From NCBI GenBank assembly GCA_964461455.1, contig CAYWUJ010000004.1, positions 40,723 to 104,722 on the forward strand: DNA of 64,000 bases. The letters run 5' to 3'. Numbering within the stretch: position 1 is the stretch's first letter; each line of letters opens with the position of its first letter. The notes beneath the pieces are model-generated. The model ran no database searches, had not been told where the DNA came from, and saw only the letters and a list, made by a program, of their open reading frames with translations. The DNA is from UBA1413 sp964461455 (GTDB taxonomy: Bacteria > Bacteroidota > Bacteroidia > Bacteroidales > Prolixibacteraceae). The translations under genes were made by a program, and so were the position numbers. Positions 43,542 to 51,941 of the stretch are shown in pieces.

Positions 43542-43962
43542 CACGCGACGGATCAAGGCGGCCTCCCCTGACCGTAGCCCCCAACACGATGCCGGCACTC
43601 AGGAGCACCAGGTTCTTGACAATGTACTGTCCTTCGAGGGTCAAAGAATAGGGAAAGAGATGAAACACCTCCGTGGGAAAGAGAAATACCGGCAGGAAAG
43701 TACCGATCATCTGGAGGTATAGCAGCAACAACGTTTCCCGGAGGAAAATCCTGGTCAGCAGCCCGATTCCGATCAATACTTCCCAGGTGGCGAGACCATA
43801 AATGATTACCTGGTCGGAAAACCATCCGAAGGTAATGGTGCGGATGGTGCGAATAGCCAGCTCCTGTGCCGGACTCAGTCCGTCGAAAAACTTCAGGAAT
43901 CCGAACCAGAAAAATACGATGCCTACGCTGAGCCGTAACAGAAATAAGCCGTGGGTGGCCAT
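43528..43962 (-). CDS. DoxX-like membrane protein
   Basis: A 144-residue inner-membrane protein with four predicted helices (about 5-22, 52-69, 75-95 and 115-135). The N-terminal LLRLSVGIVFFWFGFLKFFDG and the second-helix WEVLIGIGLL fit the DoxX/SURF4-like family, which is tied to quinone or redox processes without a settled function. The chosen ATG gives only a few residues before the first helix; no other ATG lies upstream before a stop codon. It is convergent with the helicase gene and overlaps its stop. Confidence 0.75.
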   Translation of the reverse strand: MATHGLFLLRLSVGIVFFWFGFLKFFDGLSPAQELAIRTIRTITFGWFSDQVIIYGLATWEVLIGIGLLTRIFLRETLLLLYLQMIGTFLPVFLFPTEVFHLFPYSLTLEGQYIVKNLVLLSAGIVLGATVRGGRLDPSRVTRE

Positions 43963-44121
43963 CCACCGGGTAATGGTGATGTCGGCCTGCTGGAAACGCT
44001 TGCCTTAATGGAGCATGATTCTTAGGATTTAGAATGAATTCTCCGGTAAAACAACTAAAGGTCATTTCTTGTTCAGGGGAGCAGTCCGGCCGGTGATGTT
44101 AAATCGAGTATCTTTCTTTAA

Positions 44122-44158
44122 GCAGGGGAATGACCAGGAAATCCTGTTCATCCCCTGC
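44122..44158 (-). terminator. Stable hairpin downstream of the methyltransferase gene
   Basis: GCAGGGGA (44122-44129) pairs with TCCCCTGC (44151-44158), continued inward by TGA/TCA and CAGGA/TCCTG, giving a nearly continuous stem. It begins 10 bases past the methyltransferase stop. The T-run after it is short (CTTAAAG), so termination is likely but not certain. Confidence 0.55.
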
Positions 44159-44167
44159 CTGAATCAT

Positions 44168-44941
44168 TTAAATTTTCTTCCCGATATAAAAGACATATCC
44201 GTAATATTCTTTGTACCGGGCATAGAGTTCTGCTTCATGCCGCTCATTGGCCACCAGCTCTTCCGCCATTGGGTTTCCCTGATGTTTTTGCAGAAAAATC
44301 TCCGCCGCTGCCACCTGTTTCACATAGAAATGGTCGGTCCAGCAGCTCTCCGGCAAAACGAAAGTAGCGACAGGGACATAACCTGCCATTTGCATTTGTG
44401 CGACTTTCAGAGGAATGGTGCTGATCTCCGGGTAGGCGTCCATCCAGAAATCATGAATCTCCGCAGGACGCTTTTCCGTGAACCACGATGCTTCCGTGAC
44501 CGCCAGGTAACCACCGGGCTTCAGAAACTTCCGCCATTCGGTAATTCCCCGTTCATATCCGATATTGTAGATGGCTCCCTCTGACCAGATCAGGTCGAGT
44601 TCTCCCTCCTGAAAAGGAAGGGCATCCATATTCCCGACGATTCCTTTCACCCGGTCTTCCAGCCTGAACTTCCGGGCGTTGGCGTTAAACAGGTCAATGA
44701 ACCGGGGGAAAAGGTCAATTCCGGTAATATTCCCCGGGGCATTCCCGGCCAGAACCATGGTCTGCCCCCCGGAACCGCATCCGATATCGGCTATGCGGGA
44801 ATCTGTCCTCAGGTTATCGATAAAACCCAGGGCTTTCAGGGTCAATTCCCGACTGCCGGGACCTTGTCTTTCTAAAAGTGAGAAATATTCGCAAATCAGG
44901 TTGAAATCGAATTCGTGGATGGATTTATTCTCGTCACTCAT
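44168..44941 (-). CDS. Class I SAM-dependent methyltransferase
   Basis: A 257-residue cytoplasmic methyltransferase. Motif I is ADIGCGSGGQ (residues 51-60), followed by ITGIDLFPRFIDLFNANA, the acidic motif VGNMDALPFQ and DLIWSEGAIYNIGYERG. The last conserved block is FLKPGGYLAVTEASWF. It resembles UbiE/Methyltransf_11-type small-molecule methyltransferases, and the residues after motif III suggest a bulky hydrophobic substrate, but this is not decisive. It stands alone between DoxX and the divergent fucosidase gene, with its own leader that contains a hairpin (44958-44989). Confidence 0.88.
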   Translation of the reverse strand: MSDENKSIHEFDFNLICEYFSLLERQGPGSRELTLKALGFIDNLRTDSRIADIGCGSGGQTMVLAGNAPGNITGIDLFPRFIDLFNANARKFRLEDRVKGIVGNMDALPFQEGELDLIWSEGAIYNIGYERGITEWRKFLKPGGYLAVTEASWFTEKRPAEIHDFWMDAYPEISTIPLKVAQMQMAGYVPVATFVLPESCWTDHFYVKQVAAAEIFLQKHQGNPMAEELVANERHEAELYARYKEYYGYVFYIGKKI

Positions 44942-45269
44942 GATGATGAAGTTTTATGTAACCTGAAAAAGCGGAGAACCGCTTGTTACAGGCAACGTTT
45001 ATTAAATGATTGTTCTTTGATAAAGGAAATAAAAAACAGTTCCGGCAGGAGAATGCCGGAGGTTTGCATTTGTGCTGATCCGGGTGACCCGGGTCAGTTA
45101 CCTCACCGAATCCGAAATAAAACTAAACATCCAAAGGTATTACTCTGACAAATATCGGAAAATATCTAAAAGAACCATCACATGAACAAATCATTTTGTG
45201 AGATCATGATCTGGCCTAAATTCAGTAAATTGCCTTCCTGAATTGGATATTCAATTTAAAGATCACCTT
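44942..45269. other. Gene-free 328-base region rich in inverted repeats
   Basis: No gene is seen. Four symmetrical elements are present. The first is AAGCGG-agaa-CCGCTT (44969-44984), flanked by GTAAC (44958-44962) and GTTAC (44985-44989). The second is TCCGGCA/TGCCGGA (45041-45060), the third CCGGGT-G-ACCCGG (45080-45092), and the fourth the 12-base perfect palindrome AGATCATGATCT (45201-45212). The first, read on the minus strand, ends in CCGCTTTTTC and could be an attenuator in the methyltransferase leader; the last lies 58 bases before the fucosidase start and could be an operator. Confidence 0.5.
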
Positions 45270-46658
45270 ATGAAACGGACCGTGTTAAACTTACTCTTCC
45301 TGGCATTTTTGGTGAGCAGCCAAGCTGTATTCAGCCAGCCTTATACGCCTGACTGGGCTTCGATCGACAGCCGTCCGGTACCTGAATGGTATTCCGATGC
45401 CAAGTTCGGCATTTTTGTCCACTGGGGGCTTTACTCCGTTCCGGCCTGGGCGCCGGCCAGCGCCGATATCAACGTTTACGCCAAATATGCCGAGTGGTAC
45501 TGGTGGCGGATAAATGAAAACAGTACTGCCGGAAAGCTCTTCAGGGAGTACCATGACCAAAGATATGGCCCTGGTTTTTATTACCAGGATTTTGCCGGTG
45601 GTTTCCGGGCCGAACATTTCCGGCCTGACCAATGGGCCCGGTTGTTTCAGCGGTCGGGGGCCGGTTATGTGGTACTGACTTCCAAGCACCATGAGGGGTT
45701 TGCCCTGTGGCCCAGTGCCCAGAGTCCCAACTGGAACAGCGTCGATATCGGTCCCCACCGTGACCTGTGCGGTGACCTGACACAAGCCGTCAAAGCGGCC
45801 GGATTGCACATGGGATTTTACTATTCGCTCTACGAATGGTACCACCCCCTCTACCACAGCCATGTGAGCCAATATGTCGACCACCATATGATGCCCCAGA
45901 TGAAGGATCTGGTCACCCGCTATGAACCTGAGATCATTTACACCGATGGCGAGTGGGATCACCCTTCCGAAACCTGGAAAAGCACGGAATTCCTGGCCTG
46001 GCTCTACAATGAATCGCCGGTAAAGGAGAGTGTAGTGGTCAACGACCGCTGGGGCAAGGAGACCCGGAGCGTTCACGGCGGCTATTTCACCACGGAATAT
46101 GACATGGTGCACGACAACAAAGGGATCGGGGATGCCACCCGCCCCTGGGAGGAGTGCCGGGGAATCGGCACCTCATTCGGGTATAACCGCATCGAAACCA
46201 CGGAACACTACATGACTTCCGACGCCCTGGTCGACCTGTTGGTGGAGAAAGTAGCCACCGGCGGCAACCTTCTGCTGGATATCGGGCCCACGGCCGACGG
46301 ACTCATCCCTGTGATCATGGAGCAGCGGCTCCTCGACATGGGGGCCTGGCTGACCGTCAACGGCGAAGCCATATATGGCACCCGTCCATGGAAAAACCGG
46401 CCTGCAGCAGAAAAGGAGCAAACCGTCTATTACACGACCAAAGGGAGAGACCTGTATGTCATCTGCACCCGATGGCCCGAAAACCCGGTGGTGGTTCCCG
46501 TTCTTCAAAGACCAGGGAAAGTAACTCTGATGGGAAGCAGCCTGCCTGTCCAATCACGCTGGTCAGGCACAAAGGTGACCCTCACCCCGCCGGCGCTCCA
46601 CCCCGGTAACATGCCCTGCCAACATGCCTGGGTCTTCAAACTGACGCAGGTCCTATGA
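45270..46658 (+). CDS. Alpha-L-fucosidase, GH29 (first copy)
   Basis: A 462-residue retaining alpha-L-fucosidase. ATG 45270 starts a clean signal peptide (KRTVLNLLFLAFLVSSQAVF); a longer frame from 45243 adds nine residues without a signal. GH29 signatures are DAKFGIFVHWGLYSVPAWAP, VVLTSKHHEGFALWPS, GFYYSLYEWYHP and the likely nucleophile Asp226 in IIYTDGEWDHPS. The acid/base residue is not fixed from sequence. A short beta domain ends the chain. It would remove fucose from glycans in the periplasm. It lies opposite the TIM-barrel isomerase gene, 20 bases away. Confidence 0.94.
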   Translation: MKRTVLNLLFLAFLVSSQAVFSQPYTPDWASIDSRPVPEWYSDAKFGIFVHWGLYSVPAWAPASADINVYAKYAEWYWWRINENSTAGKLFREYHDQRYGPGFYYQDFAGGFRAEHFRPDQWARLFQRSGAGYVVLTSKHHEGFALWPSAQSPNWNSVDIGPHRDLCGDLTQAVKAAGLHMGFYYSLYEWYHPLYHSHVSQYVDHHMMPQMKDLVTRYEPEIIYTDGEWDHPSETWKSTEFLAWLYNESPVKESVVVNDRWGKETRSVHGGYFTTEYDMVHDNKGIGDATRPWEECRGIGTSFGYNRIETTEHYMTSDALVDLLVEKVATGGNLLLDIGPTADGLIPVIMEQRLLDMGAWLTVNGEAIYGTRPWKNRPAAEKEQTVYYTTKGRDLYVICTRWPENPVVVPVLQRPGKVTLMGSSLPVQSRWSGTKVTLTPPALHPGNMPCQHAWVFKLTQVL

Positions 46659-46678
46659 AACAGGGAGGTTGAAGAGCG

Positions 46679-47599
46679 TCAGTATCCCCACTCCTTTACC
46701 GCCGCCAGGTTCTCTATCATGCAGTCGAGGGGTGCCAGGCCCTGGTAGGCTTCCTGTTCGATGACAAAGAGGGTGGTTCCCGAATCGCGGGCCATATCGG
46801 TAATTTCCTTGATCGGAAGGATCCCCTTGCCCAGGATGGTGCTTTCGTAACCCTGCCCGTCGGAACGTGCGATCATGTCCTTGATATGGATATTGTCGTA
46901 CCTTCCGGGATACTTGGCCAGTAAGTCCTTGGCCAGCGCTCCCGCCATGTACATATTCCCCGTGTCGAGCTGCAACACCACCTTGTCCTTGTCGGTATGC
47001 TGCATGATCAGATCGAAGAGCATCTCCTCGCCGATTTTGTGGCTGAATTCAAAGTCGTGGTTGTGGTACCCGAAGCGCATGCCGGCTTTCTGGCATAGTT
47101 CCCCGCATTTGTTGAAAACCTCCATGTATTTCATGAGCGTGTCCATGTCACTGTACATGCTCTGGTCAAGCCAGGGACTCACCACATACTGCTGCCCCAT
47201 ATAGGCCGCATCATCGACCAGCTTTTTCCAGTCGTCGGTGAAATCCTGCAGCACCTCATCCCAGTGGTTCTTTCCCAGCACGGTGTGGCCCGAAGGCATT
47301 TTCAGCCCCAGGTCATCCAGCACATTTTTAAACTCTTCGGCGGTCCAGCCATAGAACTTGTGGTCCACATAGTTGGCGTGCTCCACATGAGTATACCCCA
47401 TTTCGGCCAGCCGGGTCAGCGTTCCCTGAGGGTCGCTCCCCATTTCGTCACGCACGCCATACAACTGCAGTGCCATGGTGCGGGCAGCCTTGGCAGCCTC
47501 CTTTTTCCCGGCAGGAGCACACCCCCAGGCCGGGACCAGCGCCACGCCTCCCGCCATTAAAACACTGGTTTTCAAAAAATCCCTCCTTGTAGTTGTCAT
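46679..47599 (-). CDS. Tat-signal sugar phosphate isomerase/epimerase-like TIM-barrel protein
   Basis: A 306-residue xylose-isomerase-like TIM-barrel protein. The N-terminus is a twin-arginine signal (TTTRRDFLKTSVLMAGGVAL) with a possible lipidation cysteine at 27 (PAWGC). MALQLYGVRDEMGSDPQGTLTRL, MGYTHVEHANYVDHKFYGW, the FGYHNHDFEF motif and LQLDTGNMYMAG give the usual metal ligands (Glu, His, Asp). It should work in the periplasm, possibly as an isomerase or lyase on oxidised sugars. It lies between the two fucosidase genes, transcribed against the first. Confidence 0.88.
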   Translation of the reverse strand: MTTTRRDFLKTSVLMAGGVALVPAWGCAPAGKKEAAKAARTMALQLYGVRDEMGSDPQGTLTRLAEMGYTHVEHANYVDHKFYGWTAEEFKNVLDDLGLKMPSGHTVLGKNHWDEVLQDFTDDWKKLVDDAAYMGQQYVVSPWLDQSMYSDMDTLMKYMEVFNKCGELCQKAGMRFGYHNHDFEFSHKIGEEMLFDLIMQHTDKDKVVLQLDTGNMYMAGALAKDLLAKYPGRYDNIHIKDMIARSDGQGYESTILGKGILPIKEITDMARDSGTTLFVIEQEAYQGLAPLDCMIENLAAVKEWGY

Positions 47600-47894
47600 A
47601 AGTTTTAGTTTTGAAGATTCGTCCTTAAAATTAGTAAATATTCGCGATTCCCGGGCTCTTTGGGCCCTTGGGTTTTGATGTTTTCCCGATTAATATCCCT
47701 ATTATTGTATTCATAAACCTTTTTGCATCGCCTGTAAACATCGCGACCAGGCCTGCGGCCAAAAATCAACCCTGACCGCCATTAAAGCCTGCCATACAAA
47801 GAAGACGATGGTCAACAGACTGATGTGGGTGCGGAATACCTGATCAAACGGAAATACTAACTGGCAAGGTAAATTCAAACATCAAAATACCATT
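47600..47894. other. Divergent gap between the TIM-barrel and second fucosidase genes
   Basis: This 295-base stretch has no gene and no exact TAnnTTTG box on either strand. It holds GC-rich short symmetrical words (GGGC and GCCC near 47650-47670; GGCC-tgc-GGCC near 47750) of uncertain meaning. Confidence 0.3.
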
Positions 47895-49268
47895 ATGAGA
47901 CGTACATTGGTTTTCTTACTGTTTTTCATGGTTATACAGGCCTTTCCCCTGACGGCCCAGGAGCAACCCACCAAAGAGTACCTTGAGAACTACAACAAGG
48001 TGTTGGAGCGTACCCAGTGGTGGCGGGAAGCCCGGTTCGGGATGTTCATCCATTTCGGGGCATATGCCGTGCCCGCCCGGGGAGAATGGGTGAAGTCGAA
48101 CGAGCGCATCACCTCCGAAAATTACCAGAAGTACATCAATACCTTCTATCCCGGGCAGTTTGACGCGCGGGAGTGGGCGCGCCTGGCCAAGGCCGCCGGC
48201 ATGAAGTATGCCGTACTCACCGCCAAACACCACGACGGTTACTGCCTGTTCGACAGCAAACTCACCGATTATAAACTCACTCCCCGTTTCGACGGCCGCG
48301 ACCTGGTCAGGGAATTCCTCGACGCCTTCCGGGCCGAAGGACTGAAGGTGGGCCTCTACTTTTCAATCATCGACTGGCACCACCCCGACTATCCCAATGT
48401 GGGCAACCACCCCCAACGTGACAACCAGGAATATGGCAAACGGAATTTCAACTGGGACAACTACCTGAAATACATGCACGGACAGGTGGAAGAGCTGGTC
48501 ACCCAATACGGCAAACTCGATATCATGTGGTTCGACTACTCCTTCGACGACTACAGCGGGGAGAAGTGGAAAGCCAAAGAACTGATCAGCATGGTGCGCA
48601 GGCACCAGCCGGGCATCATCCTCGACAACCGCCTGGAAGCCCACGCCGGACTGACCGCCGGCAAGCGGAATATCAGTCTCCTGGGCGATTTCGAGACTCC
48701 CGAACAGGGTATTCCCGACGCTCCCATCCTTGACCAATACGGGAATCCCATTCCCTGGGAGACCTGTCTGACGCTGAACAACCACTGGGGGTACCATGAA
48801 CTCGACAAAAACTGGAAATCACCCGAACTGGTGATCCAAAGCCTGGTGAACTGCGTCAGCAAAGACGGCAACCTCTTGCTGAATGTGGGTCCCGATGCCC
48901 GGGGGCTCATTCCCGACGAGAGCATCGCGATTCTGGAAGAAGTGGGAAAATGGATGAAACGCAACAGCGAAAGCATCTATGGGGCAGGTTCCTGCAAGCT
49001 CGCCAAACCCGACTGGGGCCGCTATACCCGGAAAGGGAGCAACCTGTACGCCCACTGGATGCACCCCAATATCGGCCAGTTGAACGCCCGCGGCGTTCCT
49101 GCCGACAAGGTAAAAAACATCTTTATGCTTCATTCGGGCGCTGAACTCTCCTGGGTGAAAAACTGGTGGGGCAACATGGATGAGGGGAACCTCTTTATCA
49201 ACACCGGCGACTCCCCTGAAAAACCTGTTCCCCACGACACGGTGATCAGGATTGAAATGAAAAAGTAG
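47895..49268 (+). CDS. Alpha-L-fucosidase, GH29 (second copy)
   Basis: A 457-residue GH29 enzyme with a signal peptide (RRTLVFLLFFMVIQAFPLTA). Family motifs: EARFGMFIHFGAYAVPARGEW, AVLTAKHHDGYCLFDS, GLYFSIIDWHHPDYP and nucleophile Asp214 in IMWFDYSFDDYSGEKW. It differs clearly from the first GH29 copy in the loop after the nucleophile and in the C-terminal domain, so linkage preference may differ. Its stop codon is followed at once by the ribokinase ATG (no gap), so translation of the two is coupled. Confidence 0.94.
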   Translation: MRRTLVFLLFFMVIQAFPLTAQEQPTKEYLENYNKVLERTQWWREARFGMFIHFGAYAVPARGEWVKSNERITSENYQKYINTFYPGQFDAREWARLAKAAGMKYAVLTAKHHDGYCLFDSKLTDYKLTPRFDGRDLVREFLDAFRAEGLKVGLYFSIIDWHHPDYPNVGNHPQRDNQEYGKRNFNWDNYLKYMHGQVEELVTQYGKLDIMWFDYSFDDYSGEKWKAKELISMVRRHQPGIILDNRLEAHAGLTAGKRNISLLGDFETPEQGIPDAPILDQYGNPIPWETCLTLNNHWGYHELDKNWKSPELVIQSLVNCVSKDGNLLLNVGPDARGLIPDESIAILEEVGKWMKRNSESIYGAGSCKLAKPDWGRYTRKGSNLYAHWMHPNIGQLNARGVPADKVKNIFMLHSGAELSWVKNWWGNMDEGNLFINTGDSPEKPVPHDTVIRIEMKK

Positions 49269-50189
49269 ATGGAACGGCCCAGGATCATGGTTTGCGGAAG
49301 CAGCAACACCGACATGGTGGTGCGCGCCCCTCATTTTCCCGCTCCCGGAGAGACCCTCCTGGGCGGGGAATTCCTGATGAATGCCGGCGGTAAAGGAGCC
49401 AACCAGGCAGTCGCCGCGGCCCGGTTGGGAGGTGACGTTATCTTCGCCGGAAAAACAGGGGATGACCTCTTCGGACATCGGGCCACCAGCCTCCTCAGGG
49501 AGGAAGGGATCGATGTCAGTGGCGTGACCGTTGACCCGGAACTTCCCAGTGGCGTGGCCCTGATTACCGTTAATTCCGCGGGTGAAAACACGATCGTGGT
49601 CGCCCCGGGGGCAAATGGCACCTATTCGCCGGAAGACTTTAACAGGGCCCTGCCGGAACTGGAACACTCCGATATCCTTCTCATGCAGCTGGAAATTCCC
49701 ATTTCCACGGTCGAATACATCGCCGGCAAGGCCCGCGGTAAGAAAACCAGGGTAATCCTGAATCCGGCACCGGCAGCCCCCCTCTCTGATGAACTTCTGA
49801 AGGCCCTCTATCTGATCACCCCGAACGAGACCGAAGCTTCGCTGCTGACAGGCATTCAGGTTACCGATGAATCGTCGGCACGGGAAGCAGCCTCCCTGCT
49901 TCACCAAAAAGGAGTGGAGAAGGTGATTATCACCCTGGGAGCCGCAGGTGCTTTCTACCTCTCAGAGGGGAAAAGCGGGATCATTGCGGCACCCCGGGTG
50001 GTGGCCGCAGATACCACGGCAGCAGGGGATACCTTTAACGGAGCGTTGGCCGTTGCCCTCACCGAAGGGAAATCCCTGGAAGAGTCGATCCTCTTTGCCA
50101 ACCGGGCCGCCGCCATCTCAGTGACCCGCCCCGGAGCCCAGGCTTCCATACCTTTCAGAAATGAAGTCACTGTTTCAAATTTCCGGTAG
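49269..50189 (+). CDS. rbsK: Ribokinase (PfkB family)
   Basis: A 306-residue cytoplasmic kinase that makes ribose-5-phosphate from ribose. It has the ribokinase N-terminal motifs CGSSNTDMVVRAPHFPAPGE and NAGGKGANQAVAAARLGG, and the C-terminal catalytic motif DTTAAGDTFNGAL with Asp254 as base. ILNPAPAAPLSDELL and TPNETEASLLTG are further ribokinase features that separate it from fructokinases. It starts directly after the second fucosidase stop and precedes the ADP-ribosylglycohydrolase-like and transporter genes, suggesting that the cluster delivers ribose or a ribose-like pentose. Confidence 0.92.
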   Translation: MERPRIMVCGSSNTDMVVRAPHFPAPGETLLGGEFLMNAGGKGANQAVAAARLGGDVIFAGKTGDDLFGHRATSLLREEGIDVSGVTVDPELPSGVALITVNSAGENTIVVAPGANGTYSPEDFNRALPELEHSDILLMQLEIPISTVEYIAGKARGKKTRVILNPAPAAPLSDELLKALYLITPNETEASLLTGIQVTDESSAREAASLLHQKGVEKVIITLGAAGAFYLSEGKSGIIAAPRVVAADTTAAGDTFNGALAVALTEGKSLEESILFANRAAAISVTRPGAQASIPFRNEVTVSNFR

Positions 50190-50303
50190 ACCATGCCTGA
50201 GTGGAATGACAACCCGGCACGTCAACATACCGACCACCATGTTGGACCCGATGGAAACGACAGGTGATCTGCCATGTATAAAATAAATATTAAATCAAAA
50301 CAG

Positions 50304-51923
50304 ATGTACCGTAACACCTTTCTCTTTTTTTGCTTTTTGCTCCTTGTGACCTCCTGCAGCCGTGAATCATCACGTCAATTCCGGGAAATACCGGCTGATA
50401 CCCTGAAGGACAAAATCGCCGGAGGCTGGGCAGGTAAGATGATCGGGGTGACCTATGGCGCCCCCACCGAATTCAGGGCCCAGGGGAAGACTTATGAAGA
50501 TTCCATCCACTGGACTCCCGGTGATGTGAGAGGCGCCCTCGGGCAGGATGACATCTATGTCCAGCTCACCTTCCTGATGACCATGGACCAATATGGCATG
50601 GACGCCCCGGCAAAAAAATACCAGGAACTCTTCGCCAAAGCCGGCTATCCCCTCTGGCATGCCAATGTGCAGGCCCGGAAAAACTATTTCGACAGCATCT
50701 TTCCGCCGCAGTCGGGGCACCCCGACTTCAACCTCCATGCCGATGACATCGACTTCCAGATCGAAGCCGACTACATCGGGTTCCTTTGCCCGGGAATGCC
50801 GGTCACTGCCAACCAGCTGGCTGACAAAACCGGACATATCATGAATTACGGCGATGGGGTGTATGGCGGGGCCTTCGTGGCCTCCCTTTATGCCGAAGCC
50901 TTTTTCGAAAATGACATCCCGAAGATCATCGACAAAGCGCTGCTTTCCATCCCCGCCGAAAGCGACTATGCCAAAATCATCAGGGATGTGATCCTTTTGC
51001 ACCAACACTACCCTTCCGACTGGCGGGCAGCCTGGAACGAACTGGAAGCCAAATGGGGAAAGGTGCAAATCTGCGAATCGGGAACCGCTTTCAATATCGA
51101 CGCCAAACTGAACGGTGCCTACATCGTCATGGGACTGCTCTACGGAGAAGGAGATCCCTTGAAAACCATGGAGATTTCCACACGCTGCGGACAGGATTCC
51201 GACTGCAACCCTTCCAATGCTATGGCGGTGCTGGGATTGATCACGGGATTCAGCGGACTGCCCTTTGAATGGCAGGAAGCGGTAAAGTCCATCGGAGACT
51301 CCCCCTTTATCCATACAGACTATTCCTTCAACAAAGCCGTGGATCAGACTCTGGCCTATGCCGGTCAGCTGGTCACCGCCAACGGAGGGAAACAGTCCGG
51401 CGAAACAGTCATGATCAACATCCAGGATCCCCAACCCCTGCCCTTTGAAGACTCTTTCCCCGACCTGGTTTTCGGAAAAAGAGTCCCGGTTTCCGACACG
51501 TCCTATTGGGAGTCGGAAGGTCATTGGGAAAAATACGGCCGCACCAACACCCATACTGCGGAACCGCCAAAAGAACAGGCACTCTTCAGCAGCCATGCCG
51601 GCGATAAAATCACCTTCCGTTTCGGGGGGACCGGCGTCTCCCTGGTGGGCAACTGGCTTAAAGACGGCGGCATCGCCGATATTTATATCGACGGAACACT
51701 CCAACGGCGTATCGACTGCTATTTTAACTATGCCGGGCAGGAACATCTGAACATGAACCTTTTCCATATCACCGGACTCCCAGCGGGAATCCACACCCTT
51801 CAGGTGGAGGTAAAAGGGGAAAAACGGCCTGAATCGGAGGGAGAAAGGGTTTATGTATCAGAGGCTGTGGTATTTAACACAGCCCCTAAAAACAACGAAA
51901 CCCACCGGTTCTCTTTTCAATGA
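50304..51923 (+). CDS. ADP-ribosylglycohydrolase (DraG)-family lipoprotein
   Basis: A 539-residue lipoprotein: the ATG at 50304 gives a signal with lipobox LLVTSC (Cys18); an upstream in-frame ATG at 50274 would lengthen the charged head. DraG-like metal-site motifs are DKIAGGWAGKMIGVTYGAPTEF, GALGQDDIYVQL (usual TDDT) and STRCGQDSDCNPSNAMAVLG (usual GGDTDT); the metal-binding aspartates are kept. The last 130 residues (about 410-539) look like a beta-sandwich domain (KITFRFGGTGVSLVGNW). It would act in the periplasm or on the surface to cleave ribose N- or O-glycosidic bonds, for example in ADP-ribose or nucleosides. The actual substrate is unknown. It lies between ribokinase and a ribose-type transporter. 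Confidence 0.85.
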   Translation: MYRNTFLFFCFLLLVTSCSRESSRQFREIPADTLKDKIAGGWAGKMIGVTYGAPTEFRAQGKTYEDSIHWTPGDVRGALGQDDIYVQLTFLMTMDQYGMDAPAKKYQELFAKAGYPLWHANVQARKNYFDSIFPPQSGHPDFNLHADDIDFQIEADYIGFLCPGMPVTANQLADKTGHIMNYGDGVYGGAFVASLYAEAFFENDIPKIIDKALLSIPAESDYAKIIRDVILLHQHYPSDWRAAWNELEAKWGKVQICESGTAFNIDAKLNGAYIVMGLLYGEGDPLKTMEISTRCGQDSDCNPSNAMAVLGLITGFSGLPFEWQEAVKSIGDSPFIHTDYSFNKAVDQTLAYAGQLVTANGGKQSGETVMINIQDPQPLPFEDSFPDLVFGKRVPVSDTSYWESEGHWEKYGRTNTHTAEPPKEQALFSSHAGDKITFRFGGTGVSLVGNWLKDGGIADIYIDGTLQRRIDCYFNYAGQEHLNMNLFHITGLPAGIHTLQVEVKGEKRPESEGERVYVSEAVVFNTAPKNNETHRFSFQ

Positions 51924-51941
51924 ACCTAAAACGTTACTGAT

